Shown one piece after another: positions 25,457 through 33,507 of a DNA stretch of 64,000 bases. Origin of the DNA: Streptomyces resistomycificus (GTDB taxonomy: Bacteria; Actinomycetota; Actinomycetes; Streptomycetales; Streptomycetaceae); NCBI RefSeq assembly GCF_001514265.1, contig NZ_KQ948988.1:689395-753394 (forward strand). The letters run 5' to 3'. A model generated the notes under the pieces. That model saw nothing but the letters and a program-made list of their open reading frames with translations. It did not search any database and had not been told where the DNA came from. A program made the position numbers and the translations under genes. Positions within the stretch are counted from its first letter, which is position 1. Each line of letters begins with the position of its first letter.

Positions 25457-26079
25457 GCCTTTCCCCCGGTTCCTTCCGTGACGTATGACAGGGATGCGCC
25501 GTGCGGGTCCGCGCCCGACGCATCGGCCTCCGGGCGCAGGGTCTTACGCGCCCGGTGCAGCCGTACGCGGGCGGTGACCTGGCGGATGCCGAGAGCGGAG
25601 GCCGCCTCGGTGACGGTGAGTTGATCAACCGCGATGAGTTCCATGACGGCCCGTTCGCCCTCCGGGAGTTGCTCCAGGGCGGCGAGCGCTCGGCGGCCGG
25701 GGCTCTCCGCATCGAGCTTGTCCTCAAGGCGGGCGATGTCGTCGGCCTCCAGCAACCGCCGCCCCGAGATGCGCTGGTGACGCTCGGTCTCGCGGGCCAG
25801 GCGGCGGCGTTCCGAGGAGACGACGTTGCGGGCGATGCCGTACAGCCAGGCCCGTTCGCTGCCCCGCGAGGGCCGGTAGGCGTGGGCGGAGTCCAGGACC
25901 GCGAGGAAGACCTCGGCCGTCAGGTCCGCGACGGTGTGGGCGTCGGCGACACGCCGGGCCACAAAAGATGTCACCGCGTCCACATGCCGCCGGTAGAACT
26001 CTTCGAAGAGCTGAGGGTCACGGGCCGCCTCCGCAGGCCCACCCCGTATCCGTTCCACGCGCTGTCCCCTCTCCTCCAT
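25453..26079 (-). CDS. ECF-type RNA polymerase sigma factor
   Basis: A 208-residue sigma-70 family protein. Region 2 covers LFEEFYRRHVDAVTSFVARR, VADLTAEVFLAVLDSA and RAWLYGIARNVVSSERRR. Region 4 covers LPEGERAVMELIAVDQLTVT then EAASALGIRQVTARVRLHRA. It directs RNA polymerase to a small set of promoters. Start ATG 26079 with AGGTGA upstream. It is translationally coupled to the downstream membrane protein, the probable sensor or anti-sigma. Confidence 0.9.
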   Translation of the reverse strand: MEERGQRVERIRGGPAEAARDPQLFEEFYRRHVDAVTSFVARRVADAHTVADLTAEVFLAVLDSAHAYRPSRGSERAWLYGIARNVVSSERRRLARETERHQRISGRRLLEADDIARLEDKLDAESPGRRALAALEQLPEGERAVMELIAVDQLTVTEAASALGIRQVTARVRLHRARKTLRPEADASGADPHGASLSYVTEGTGGKA

Positions 26080-26405
26080 GACGCTTCACCTGTACTTGGG
26101 CCGGAGCGTGAAAGGCGTTACAACTCCGACGGGAGGTCCGGCGGAGGGGAGCCTGTCATCGGCGGCGTCAACCGCGTCGACCAGGGCCCGCCGGCACGAA
26201 CGGGATCAGGAGCGGATCAGCGCCGTACGGCGGGCGCGGGCCGCTCGCTCCCGCCGTCTGAAGAAGGACCTGGAGGCTTCCCAGCGCTAGCGCTACGCCG
26301 CCGTGAACCAGCCGGAGGTGCCTAGGCGGCTCCGCGCGCTGACCACCACGCAGGCCGAGGCCGAACTTGCCCAGGCTGCCGGCGCCGACCTCGCGCTGCC
26401 GGACC
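26080..26405. other. No supported gene; possible C-terminal remnant
   Basis: A plus-strand stretch (RRLRALTTTQAEAELAQAAG then ADLALPDLIPPAAPP, about 26320-26430) has coding-like composition but neither a start nor a recognised family. It is probably the tail of a lost gene and runs into the antisense ABC-F fragment. Confidence 0.3.
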
Positions 26406-26702
26406 TCATCCCGCCCGCCGCGCCTCCGGCCGACTGGCGTACCCCGCCCTCTCGCCACCCGGACCATACCCGGCCGGTCTGACGGTGATCTCCCCGGCGT
26501 CCGGGACCTCGGCCGCGGCCAGCAGCCGCAGCAAGGTGGACTTGCCGGAGACGTTCTCGCCGATGACGGCGGCCTTCTCGCCGGGACGGACGGTGAAGCA
26601 GACCTGGTCGAGGACGGATCGGGTGCCGTAGGACTTGGTCAGGTCCTTGACGGACAGCTGCGCCACGGCAGCGGGCACGGCGGTACGGGCGCGTTCGCGC
26701 AT
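26406..26702 (-). pseudogene. Truncated ABC-F family ATPase with damaged Walker A
   Basis: From ATG 26702 (GGGGAAG upstream) the frame reads AQLSVKDLTKSYGTRSVLDQ, PGEKAAVIGENVSGKSTLLR and PDAGEITVRPAG, the first 80 residues of an ABC-F protein of the antibiotic-resistance/ribosome-protection type. Full proteins are about 530-560 residues; here a stop follows at residue 98. Walker A, normally GENGSGKST, has Gly to Val. The gene is therefore a relic. A short upstream ORF suggests it was once controlled by attenuation. Confidence 0.7.
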
Positions 26703-26769
26703 GTGACTTCCCCTGGGAATGCGAAGGGTCTACGGGCGGCAGAAACGGCGGCGTCGGCCGTGCCCGGAC

Positions 26770-26793
26770 TCAGAGGAAGGAGTAGGAAGTCAT
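26770..26793 (-). CDS. Putative leader peptide MTSYSFL upstream of the ABC-F gene
   Basis: Seven codons plus TGA, preceded by GGTGGGGGC. It ends 67 bp before the ABC-F start, with an AAGACGAG/CTCGTCTT hairpin (26807-26826) just upstream. Short upstream ORFs of this kind control several actinomycete ABC-F resistance genes by ribosome stalling; this instance is inferred from position and ribosome site only. Confidence 0.4.
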   Translation of the reverse strand: MTSYSFL

Positions 26794-26980
26794 GCCCCCA
26801 CCGTGCAAGACGAGGCGTCTCGTCTTCACTCGTTTATGGCGGAAAGTCCGCGGTCCCCGCCCGGCGCCAGCCATCGGCCACGGGAGGTGTGACCGTTCGG
26901 CGCGTTCTGGATACCGCTCATCGCATACGGTCGACGCGCCGCCTTCTCAACAGCCCCTGCCGTCCCTACCGTTCGGGATC

Positions 26981-28315
26981 ATGAGTCCCCCCGTCGCACC
27001 CCCGGGATGGAGCCGGTGGCTGGTTCCCCCCGCCGCGCTCTCCGTACACCTCTCCATCGGCCAGGCCTACGCCTGGAGCGTGTTCAAGCCGCCGCTGGAG
27101 TCCGCACTCGGTCTCAGCGGCACGCAGAGCGCGCTGCCCTTCCAGCTCGGCATCGTCATGCTCGGTCTGTCGGCCGCGTTCGGCGGCACGCTCGTGGAGC
27201 GCAGAGGACCGCGCTGGGCGATGACCGTGGCCCTGGTCTGCTTCTCGTCCGGCTTCCTGCTCTCCGCGCTCGGCGCGGCCACCGAGCAGTACTGGCTGAT
27301 CGTCTTCGGCTACGGCTTCGTCGGCGGTATCGGCCTCGGCATCGGCTACATCTCACCCGTCTCCACACTGATCAAGTGGTTCCCGGACCGGCCCGGCATG
27401 GCCACCGGCATCGCCATCATGGGCTTCGGCGGCGGCGCGCTGATCGCCTCGCCCTGGTCGGCGCAGATGCTGGAGTCGTTCGGGGGCGACAGCACCGGGA
27501 TCGCGCTCGCGTTCCTGGTCCACGGGCTCTCGTACGCGGTCTTCATGACTCTGGGCGTGCTGCTGGTGCGGGTGCCGCGCACTCCCAAGCCGGCCGAGGG
27601 GACGCCGAACGCCCCCACCGGCCCGCAGGTGTCGGCGCGCACCGCCGTGCGCACCCCGCAGTTCTGGTGTCTGTGGGTCGTGCTCTGCATGAACGTGACG
27701 GCCGGCATCGGCATCCTGGAGAAGGCCGCGCCGATGATCACGGACTTCTTCGCGGACACCTCCACGCCGGTCTCCGTGTCGGCCGCCGCCGGCTTCGTCG
27801 CCCTGCTGTCGGCCGCCAACATGGCGGGACGGATCGGCTGGTCGTCCACCTCAGACCTGATCGGCCGCAAGAACATCTACCGCGTGTACCTCGGCGTGGG
27901 CGCGGTGATGTACGCGCTGATCGCCCTGTTCGGCGACTCCTCGAAGCCGCTCTTCATCCTGTGCGCGCTGGTGATCCTGTCCTTCTACGGCGGCGGCTTC
28001 GCGACCGTGCCCGCCTACCTGAAGGACCTCTTCGGCACCTACCAGGTCGGCGCGATCCACGGGCGGCTGCTCACCGCATGGTCCACGGCGGGTGTCCTCG
28101 GGCCGCTCATCGTGAACTGGATCGCCGACCGGCAGGAGGAGGCCGGCAGGCACGGCTCGGCGCTGTACGGCCTGTCCTTCGTCATCATGATCGGGCTGCT
28201 CGTCGTCGGCTTCGTCGCCAACGAACTCGTCCGGCCCGTCCACGTCCGTCACCACATCCCCGCCCCGAGGGAGGAGACCGCCGATGTCCACCGACAGCAG
28301 CCAGAGTCCGCCTAG
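26981..28315 (+). CDS. OFA-family MFS transporter (oxalate/formate antiporter type)
   Basis: A 444-residue, 12-helix major-facilitator protein starting at ATG 26981. Typical OFA-family features are an early PPAALSVHLSIGQAYAWSVF, AFGGTLVERRGPRWAMT in the 2-3 loop, YISPVSTLIKWFPDRPGMAT and, after the central loop, FWCLWVVLCMNVTAGIGILE. Family members exchange oxalate, formate or other small carboxylates. Its 3' end overlaps a tiny membrane-protein gene. A second OFA gene (50505-51893) belongs to the oxalate cluster further on. The actual substrate of this copy is not provable from sequence. Confidence 0.9.
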   Translation: MSPPVAPPGWSRWLVPPAALSVHLSIGQAYAWSVFKPPLESALGLSGTQSALPFQLGIVMLGLSAAFGGTLVERRGPRWAMTVALVCFSSGFLLSALGAATEQYWLIVFGYGFVGGIGLGIGYISPVSTLIKWFPDRPGMATGIAIMGFGGGALIASPWSAQMLESFGGDSTGIALAFLVHGLSYAVFMTLGVLLVRVPRTPKPAEGTPNAPTGPQVSARTAVRTPQFWCLWVVLCMNVTAGIGILEKAAPMITDFFADTSTPVSVSAAAGFVALLSAANMAGRIGWSSTSDLIGRKNIYRVYLGVGAVMYALIALFGDSSKPLFILCALVILSFYGGGFATVPAYLKDLFGTYQVGAIHGRLLTAWSTAGVLGPLIVNWIADRQEEAGRHGSALYGLSFVIMIGLLVVGFVANELVRPVHVRHHIPAPREETADVHRQQPESA

Positions 28316-28418
28316 CCGGCGAGGGCTGATCGCCTTCGCCTGGGTGTGGGTGGGCGCGCCGCTCGCCTACGGTCTGTACGAGCTGGTGCGCAAGGCGACC
28401 CAGCTGTTCACCGGGTGA
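28284..28418 (+). CDS. MFS transporter small subunit (44 aa, single helix)
   Basis: ATG 28284 opens a 44-codon frame inside the end of the OFA transporter gene, overlapping it by 32 bp in another frame. It encodes a short polar start, SRRGLIAFAWVWVGAPLAYG and LYELVRKATQLFTG: one transmembrane helix with a basic tail. Tiny single-helix proteins encoded directly after OFA-type transporters recur in actinobacteria and are annotated as MFS transporter small subunit. It probably stabilises or modulates the transporter. No such partner is visible after the second OFA gene. Confidence 0.7.
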   Translation: MSTDSSQSPPSRRGLIAFAWVWVGAPLAYGLYELVRKATQLFTG

Positions 28419-28562
28419 CTGTCCGTGCCAGGGCGTCCGAGGGGCTGATGGAAGCCGACAAGGTGGACGCCTGTTTCCTGTGACTTCACCTGACGTCGTA
28501 CCCGCGAGTCACTGATCAGACTGGTGAATCCCGCTACCTGAAGCAACGAGGGGGATCCACCA

Positions 28563-29510
28563 GTGAACGGCTCGCGCATCGCCGCCATCGGCCATTACCA
28601 GCCCGCCAGGGTGCTCACCAACGAGGACCTGGCGGGCATGGTCGACACCAGCGACGAGTGGATCAGGTCCCGGGTGGGCATCCGCACCCGCCGGATCGCC
28701 GGGCCCGACGAGCCGGTCGACGAGCTGGCCGGGCACGCCGCCGCCAAGGCGCTCGCGGCGGCCGGCCTGACCCCTGCCGACATCGACCTGGTGCTGGTGG
28801 CCACCTCGACCGCGGTCGACCGCTCGCCCAACATGGCCGCCCGGGTCGCCGCCCGGCTGGGCATCCCCTCGCCGGCCGCGATGGACATCAACGTCGTGTG
28901 TGCCGGCTTCACCCACGCCCTGGCCACCGCCGACCACACCATCCGGGCCGGCGCCGCGACCCGTGCCCTGGTCATCGGCGCCGACAAGATGTCCGAGGTC
29001 GCCGACTGGACCGACCGCACGACCTGTGTGCTGGTCGGCGACGGAGCGGGGGCCGCCGTGGTCGAGGCCTCCCCGGAGGGCGCCGAGCCCGGCATCGGGC
29101 CGGTGTTGTGGGGTTCGGTGCCCGAGATGGGCAACGCGGTGCGGATCGAGGGCCAGCCGGCGCGGTTCGCGCAGGAGGGGCAGAGCGTCTACCGCTGGGC
29201 CACCACCCGGCTGCCGCCCCTCGCCAGGCAGGCCTGCGAGCGCGCGGGTCTCGCCCCCACGGACCTCGCCGCGGTCGTGCTGCACCAGGCGAACCTGCGG
29301 ATCATCGAACCGCTCGCCGAGAAGCTGGGCGCCGTCAACGCCGTCATCGCGCGCGACGTCACCGAGTCCGGCAACACCTCGGCGGCGAGCATCCCGCTCG
29401 CGTTCTCCAAGCTGGTGGAGCAGGGCGCGATCTCCAGCGGCGACCCGGTGCTGCTCTTCGGCTTCGGCGGCAACCTGTCCTACGCAGGACAGGTCGTCCG
29501 CTGCCCCTGA
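28563..29510 (+). CDS. fabH: 3-oxoacyl-ACP synthase III (FabH-type ketosynthase)
   Basis: A 315-residue KAS III with complete catalytic triad: Cys113 (NVVCAGF), His241 (LHQANLR) and Asn271 (SGNTSAAS). The N-terminal SRIAAIGHYQPARVLTN and SDEWIRSRVGIRTRRIA are standard. It condenses an acyl-CoA with malonyl-ACP to start fatty-acid or polyketide chains. Start: GTG 28563 behind GAGGGGG. It stands alone, without acpP, fabD or fabF, between a carboxylate transporter and a GntR regulator. It is therefore probably not the housekeeping FabH and may serve a specialised starter or acyl-transfer role. Confidence 0.9.
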   Translation: MNGSRIAAIGHYQPARVLTNEDLAGMVDTSDEWIRSRVGIRTRRIAGPDEPVDELAGHAAAKALAAAGLTPADIDLVLVATSTAVDRSPNMAARVAARLGIPSPAAMDINVVCAGFTHALATADHTIRAGAATRALVIGADKMSEVADWTDRTTCVLVGDGAGAAVVEASPEGAEPGIGPVLWGSVPEMGNAVRIEGQPARFAQEGQSVYRWATTRLPPLARQACERAGLAPTDLAAVVLHQANLRIIEPLAEKLGAVNAVIARDVTESGNTSAASIPLAFSKLVEQGAISSGDPVLLFGFGGNLSYAGQVVRCP

Positions 29511-29675
29511 CACGCTCTCCCGCCCCGCGCGGGGCGACGGATGTGACAAGGCCGACTGCCCGTTCCTCTGGCACCTGTGCGCCGTAGACTGTAGACGAAA
29601 GACAATCGATACTGGGTGTCCGGTGACACCGGCTTTACGGCTGCTGTGCTCGGCCCGCCGAGGAGGGGGACCGCG

Positions 29676-30353
29676 ATGTTGTCGACAGGACTGCCGCAGG
29701 GAGCAGTGCCCAAGCTCGAACGACCGGGGCCGCTGCGGGACCGCGTCTACGAGGCGCTGCTCGAACTCATCACCACCCGCGCCCTCCAGCCCGGCCAGCA
29801 CCTCGTGGAGAGCGAACTCGCCGGGCATCTCGGGGTCTCCCGGCAGCCGGTGCGCGAGGCGCTGCAGCGGCTGAACACCGAGGGCTGGGTCGACCTGCGG
29901 CCCGCCCAGGGCGCGTTCGTGCACGAACCGACGGAGGAGGAGGCCGACCAACTCCTCACCGTACGCACCCTGTTGGAGGCCGAGGCCGCCAGGCTCGCCG
30001 CCGCGAACGCGGGCAGCGCGGGCATCGCCGCCCTGGAGGAGCTGTGCGCGCAGGGTGAGCAGGCCGTGGCGGCCGACGACGTGGACGGCGCCGTCGCGAC
30101 GAACGCCCGCTTCCACGCCACGATCATGGAGCTCGCGGGCAACGCGGTCCTCGCCGAACTCGCCGCACAGGTCGACCGCCGGGTGCGCTGGTACTACACG
30201 CCGATCGCCCGGCAGCGCGGCAGGCAGTCCTGGATCGAGCACCGGGACCTGATCGCCGCCATCTCCGGCCGCGACCAGCAGCGTGCCACCGAGCTCATGC
30301 GTGAGCACACCGAGCACACCCGCCGCTCGTACCACGCACGCCAGCGGTCGTAG
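29676..30353 (+). CDS. GntR-family regulator, FCD (FadR) subfamily
   Basis: A 225-residue protein. The N-terminal winged helix covers RDRVYEALLELITTRALQPG and LGVSRQPVREALQRLNTEGW. The C-terminal all-helical FCD domain has the metal-ligand pattern LLEAEAARLAA, NARFHATIMELAGN and SWIEHRDLIAAISGRD. FCD regulators sense small organic acids. Start ATG 29676 with AGGAGGGGGA. The gene follows the KAS III and the OFA transporter genes, so an oxalate- or carboxylate-responsive regulator is plausible. The palindrome between oxc and sucC is a possible distant target. Confidence 0.9.
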   Translation: MLSTGLPQGAVPKLERPGPLRDRVYEALLELITTRALQPGQHLVESELAGHLGVSRQPVREALQRLNTEGWVDLRPAQGAFVHEPTEEEADQLLTVRTLLEAEAARLAAANAGSAGIAALEELCAQGEQAVAADDVDGAVATNARFHATIMELAGNAVLAELAAQVDRRVRWYYTPIARQRGRQSWIEHRDLIAAISGRDQQRATELMREHTEHTRRSYHARQRS

Positions 30354-30699
30354 CCGGCGCGCACTCCGCCGGGCGGTGGTCCGTCGGTCCGGCCCGCGCG
30401 GCTGAGCGCCCGTGCCGGACCTGCGGCCTCGCCGGCCCTCGGGCGAGTCCGGTACCCGCGTTCCCCGTGGCATCCGTCACCACAGGCACACGCCCCCCTC
30501 CTGGCCCGGGCCGGATCGGCCCACCCGTGCCCATCCTGCGCGCCGGACAAGGGGGACACCAGGGCCCGGCCGTCTTTGTCCTGTGAGTGGAGAAAGTTGG
30601 GGGCAATCTCTGCACGGCTTCTTCCCAGCTTCGGCAGCCGCTGCTACGTTCCCCTCGAAAGCCCGGCAACAGGTGGCCGATTGAGGCGGGGAGGGGCTC
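30354..30699. other. Intergenic region upstream of the ROK regulator
   Basis: About 346 bp with no coding support on either strand; only short GC-rich hairpins are seen. It should contain the promoter of the ROK regulator. Confidence 0.4.
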
Positions 30700-31890
30700 G
30701 TGAGACGGATGACGGCTCGACCCGCGAACGCCCACCAGGCCCGTCTGCTCAAGCTGCTGCGGGACGGCGGCCCCAACTCCCGTGCACAGCTGGGGGACCA
30801 GGTCGACCTGTCACGCTCCAAGCTCGCCGTGGAGGTCGACCGCCTGCTGGAGACCGGCCTGGTCGTGGCCGACGGACTGGCCGCCTCACGCGGTGGCCGC
30901 CGCTCCCACAACATCAGGCTCGCCCCCGCGCTGCGGTTCCTCGGCGTCGACATCGGCGCGACCTCGGTCGACGTCGCCGTCACCAACGCCGAACTGGAGA
31001 TCCTCGGCCACCTCAACCAGCCCATGGACGTACGCGAGGGCCCGGTCGCGGTCTTCGAGCAAGTCCTTTCCATGGCCGCTAAGTTGCGGGCCTCGGGGCT
31101 CGCGGAGGGGTACGACGGCGCCGGCATCGGCGTACCGGGTCCCGTCCGCTTCCCCGAGGGTGTGCCGGTCGCTCCGCCGATCATGCCGGGCTGGGACGGC
31201 TTCCCCGTGCGGGAGGCGCTCAGCCAGGAACTCGGCTGCCCGGTCATGGTCGACAACGACGTGAACCTGATGGCGATGGGGGAGATGCACGCGGGCGTCG
31301 CACGCTCCGTGGGCGACTTCCTCTGCGTCAAGATCGGCACCGGCATCGGCTGCGGCATCGTCGCCGCCGGTGACGTCCACCGCGGGGTCACGGGCAGCGC
31401 GGGCGACATCGGGCACATCCAGGCCGTGCCCGACGGACGACCCTGCGCCTGCGGCAACCGGGGCTGCCTGGAAGCCCACTTCAGCGGGGCGGCCCTCGCC
31501 CGGGACGCCACGGACGCGGCCCAGCAGGGCCGCTCGGAGGAACTCGCGGCCCGCCTGGCGGCGAACGGCGGCCTCACCGCCGTCGACGTCGCCGCCGCGG
31601 CCGCCGCGGGTGACGCCACCGCCCTCGCTCTCATCCGCGAAGGCGGCGACCGGGTCGGCCAGGTCATCGCCGGCCTGGTCAGCTTCTTCAACCCCGGCCT
31701 CGTGGTGATCGGCGGCGGGGTGACCGGCCTCGGCCACACCCTGCTCGCCACCATCCGCACCCAGGTCTACCGCCAGTCACTGCCCCTGGCGACCGGCAAC
31801 CTGCCCATTGTCCTAGGGGAGTTGGGTCCCACCGCCGGAGTCATCGGCGCGGCCCGCCTCATCAGCGACCACCTGTTCTCACCCGCGTAA
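30700..31890 (+). CDS. ROK-family transcriptional regulator
   Basis: A 396-residue protein. An N-terminal winged HTH (HQARLLKLLRDGGPNSRAQL, LSRSKLAVEVDRLLETGLV) is fused to a sugar-kinase-like ROK domain with the phosphate loop LGVDIGATSVDVAV and GIGVPGPV. It also has the zinc motif GHIQ...CACGNRGCLEAH and VVIGGGVTGLG. Start GTG 30700 (GGGGAGGGG upstream). It precedes, on the same strand, a complete sugar ABC transporter and catabolic genes, so it very probably controls them in response to a sugar or sugar phosphate. Whether it retains kinase activity is unknown; repressor-type ROK proteins usually do not. Confidence 0.92.
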   Translation: MRRMTARPANAHQARLLKLLRDGGPNSRAQLGDQVDLSRSKLAVEVDRLLETGLVVADGLAASRGGRRSHNIRLAPALRFLGVDIGATSVDVAVTNAELEILGHLNQPMDVREGPVAVFEQVLSMAAKLRASGLAEGYDGAGIGVPGPVRFPEGVPVAPPIMPGWDGFPVREALSQELGCPVMVDNDVNLMAMGEMHAGVARSVGDFLCVKIGTGIGCGIVAAGDVHRGVTGSAGDIGHIQAVPDGRPCACGNRGCLEAHFSGAALARDATDAAQQGRSEELAARLAANGGLTAVDVAAAAAAGDATALALIREGGDRVGQVIAGLVSFFNPGLVVIGGGVTGLGHTLLATIRTQVYRQSLPLATGNLPIVLGELGPTAGVIGAARLISDHLFSPA

Positions 31891-31989
31891 GCACCCTTCA
31901 CGTACCGCGCACGCCAGTACCCACCGTTGTCCTGTCCTGCCCTGCCCTGCCCTGATTTCGGCCCGTACGCCTGCCAGGGGGACCCGCAC

Positions 31990-33507
31990 ATGGCACCACA
32001 ACCACCGCTGCTCAGCATGTCCGGCATCACCAAGTCGTTTCCCGGAGTCCGGGCCCTCGACGGCGTCGACCTGGAGGTCCAGGCCGGTGAGGTGCACTGT
32101 CTCCTCGGCCAGAACGGGGCCGGGAAGTCCACCCTCATCAAGGTCCTGGCCGGCGCGCACCAACCCGACACCGGCGCCATCCGCTGGCGCGGCGAGGACG
32201 TCACCCTCCGCTCGCCGATCGCCGCGATGCGCCTGGGCATCGCCACCATCTACCAGGAACTCGACCTGGTGGAACACCTGTCCGTGGCGGAGAACGTCCA
32301 CCTCGGACACGAACCCACGGCGGCCGGTTTCGTCGTACGGGGCCGGGCGGCGCGCGCCTCGACGGCCGCGCTGCTCAAGCGGCTCGGGCATCCCGAGATC
32401 GAACCCGCCCGGCTGGTCGGGGAGTTGTCGGCCGCCCAGCAGCAGATCGTGTCCATGGCGCGAGCGCTCTCGCACGACGTACGGCTCATCGTGATGGACG
32501 AGCCCTCCGCCGCCCTCGACCCGGACGAGGTCGACAACCTGTTCCGGATCGTCGGCGACCTCACCGCCGAGGGTGTCGCCGTCGTCTACATCTCCCACCG
32601 GCTGGAGGAGATCCGGCGCATCGGCGACCGGGTGACCGTGCTCAAGGACGGACGGGCCGTCGCGGTGGGACTGCCCGCCAAGTCGACACCCACCCGCGAG
32701 GTCGTGGCCCTGATGACGGGCCGCAACGTCGAGTACGTCTTCCCCGACCGGCCCGCCTCGGCACCCGGGGGCACACCCGTCCTGGAGGTCGAAGGGCTGG
32801 CGCGGGAGGGCGAGTTCGAGGCCCTCGACCTCCGGGTGCGCCCCGGGGAGATCGTAGGCCTCGCCGGCCTCGTCGGGTCGGGCCGCTCCGAGATCCTGGA
32901 GACGATCTACGGTGCCCGCAAGCCCACTGCCGGCCAGGTCCGCGTCGACGGACACGCGCTGCGACCCGGCAGCGTCCGTGCCGCCGTGCGCGCCGGACTC
33001 GGGCTCGCCCCCGAGGAACGCAAGGCGCAGGCCCTGCTGATGCTGGAGTCCGTCACCCGCAACGTGTCGGTCTCCTCCATGTCCCGCTTCTCGCGCGCAG
33101 GCTGGATCGACCGCGGCGCCGAACGCGGGGCCGCGCGGTCCGCGACCCGCGAGCTGTCCCTGCGCCCCGACAACCCGGACGTGCCGGTGCGCACCCTGTC
33201 CGGCGGCAACCAGCAGAAGGCCGTCCTGGCCCGCTGGCTGCTGCGCGGCTGCCGGGTCCTGCTGCTCGACGAACCGACCCGCGGCGTCGACGTGGGCGCC
33301 CGCGCCGAGCTGTACGCGGTGGTGCGCCGGCTCGCGGACGAGGGCCTCGCCGTGCTGCTGGTCTCCAGCGAGGTCCCCGAGGTGCTCGGCCTCGCCGACC
33401 GTGTCCTGGTTCTGCGCGAGGGCCGCGTCGTCCACACGGCGCCCGCCCGCGATCTCGACGAACACCGCGTACTCGACCTCGTCATGGAAGGAAGCCCGGC
33501 GTCATGA
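31990..33507 (+). CDS. Sugar ABC transporter ATP-binding protein (RbsA-type, two cassettes)
   Basis: 505 residues with two ATPase cassettes. The first has Walker A GQNGAGKST, the variant signature LSAAQQQI and Walker B LIVMDEPSAALD. The second has the degenerate Walker A LVGSGRSE, signature LSGGNQQKAVLARW and VLLLDEPTRGVDVG. This duplicated layout is specific to the ribose/galactose (CUT2) importers. The start is ATG 31990; an upstream in-frame extension only covers a CCTGC repeat. It overlaps the permease gene by four bases (ATGA). Energises import of a mono-saccharide or polyol. Confidence 0.94.
   Translation: MAPQPPLLSMSGITKSFPGVRALDGVDLEVQAGEVHCLLGQNGAGKSTLIKVLAGAHQPDTGAIRWRGEDVTLRSPIAAMRLGIATIYQELDLVEHLSVAENVHLGHEPTAAGFVVRGRAARASTAALLKRLGHPEIEPARLVGELSAAQQQIVSMARALSHDVRLIVMDEPSAALDPDEVDNLFRIVGDLTAEGVAVVYISHRLEEIRRIGDRVTVLKDGRAVAVGLPAKSTPTREVVALMTGRNVEYVFPDRPASAPGGTPVLEVEGLAREGEFEALDLRVRPGEIVGLAGLVGSGRSEILETIYGARKPTAGQVRVDGHALRPGSVRAAVRAGLGLAPEERKAQALLMLESVTRNVSVSSMSRFSRAGWIDRGAERGAARSATRELSLRPDNPDVPVRTLSGGNQQKAVLARWLLRGCRVLLLDEPTRGVDVGARAELYAVVRRLADEGLAVLLVSSEVPEVLGLADRVLVLREGRVVHTAPARDLDEHRVLDLVMEGSPAS

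Noticed and set aside
28509..30473. 654-aa minus-strand frame over fabH and gntR
   Set aside because: Antisense shadow; the plus-strand frames carry complete catalytic and HTH motifs.
31927..31989. N-terminal extension of the sugar ATPase
   Set aside because: It is encoded by a CCTGC-type simple repeat (about 31930-31950); homologous sequence starts only after ATG 31990.
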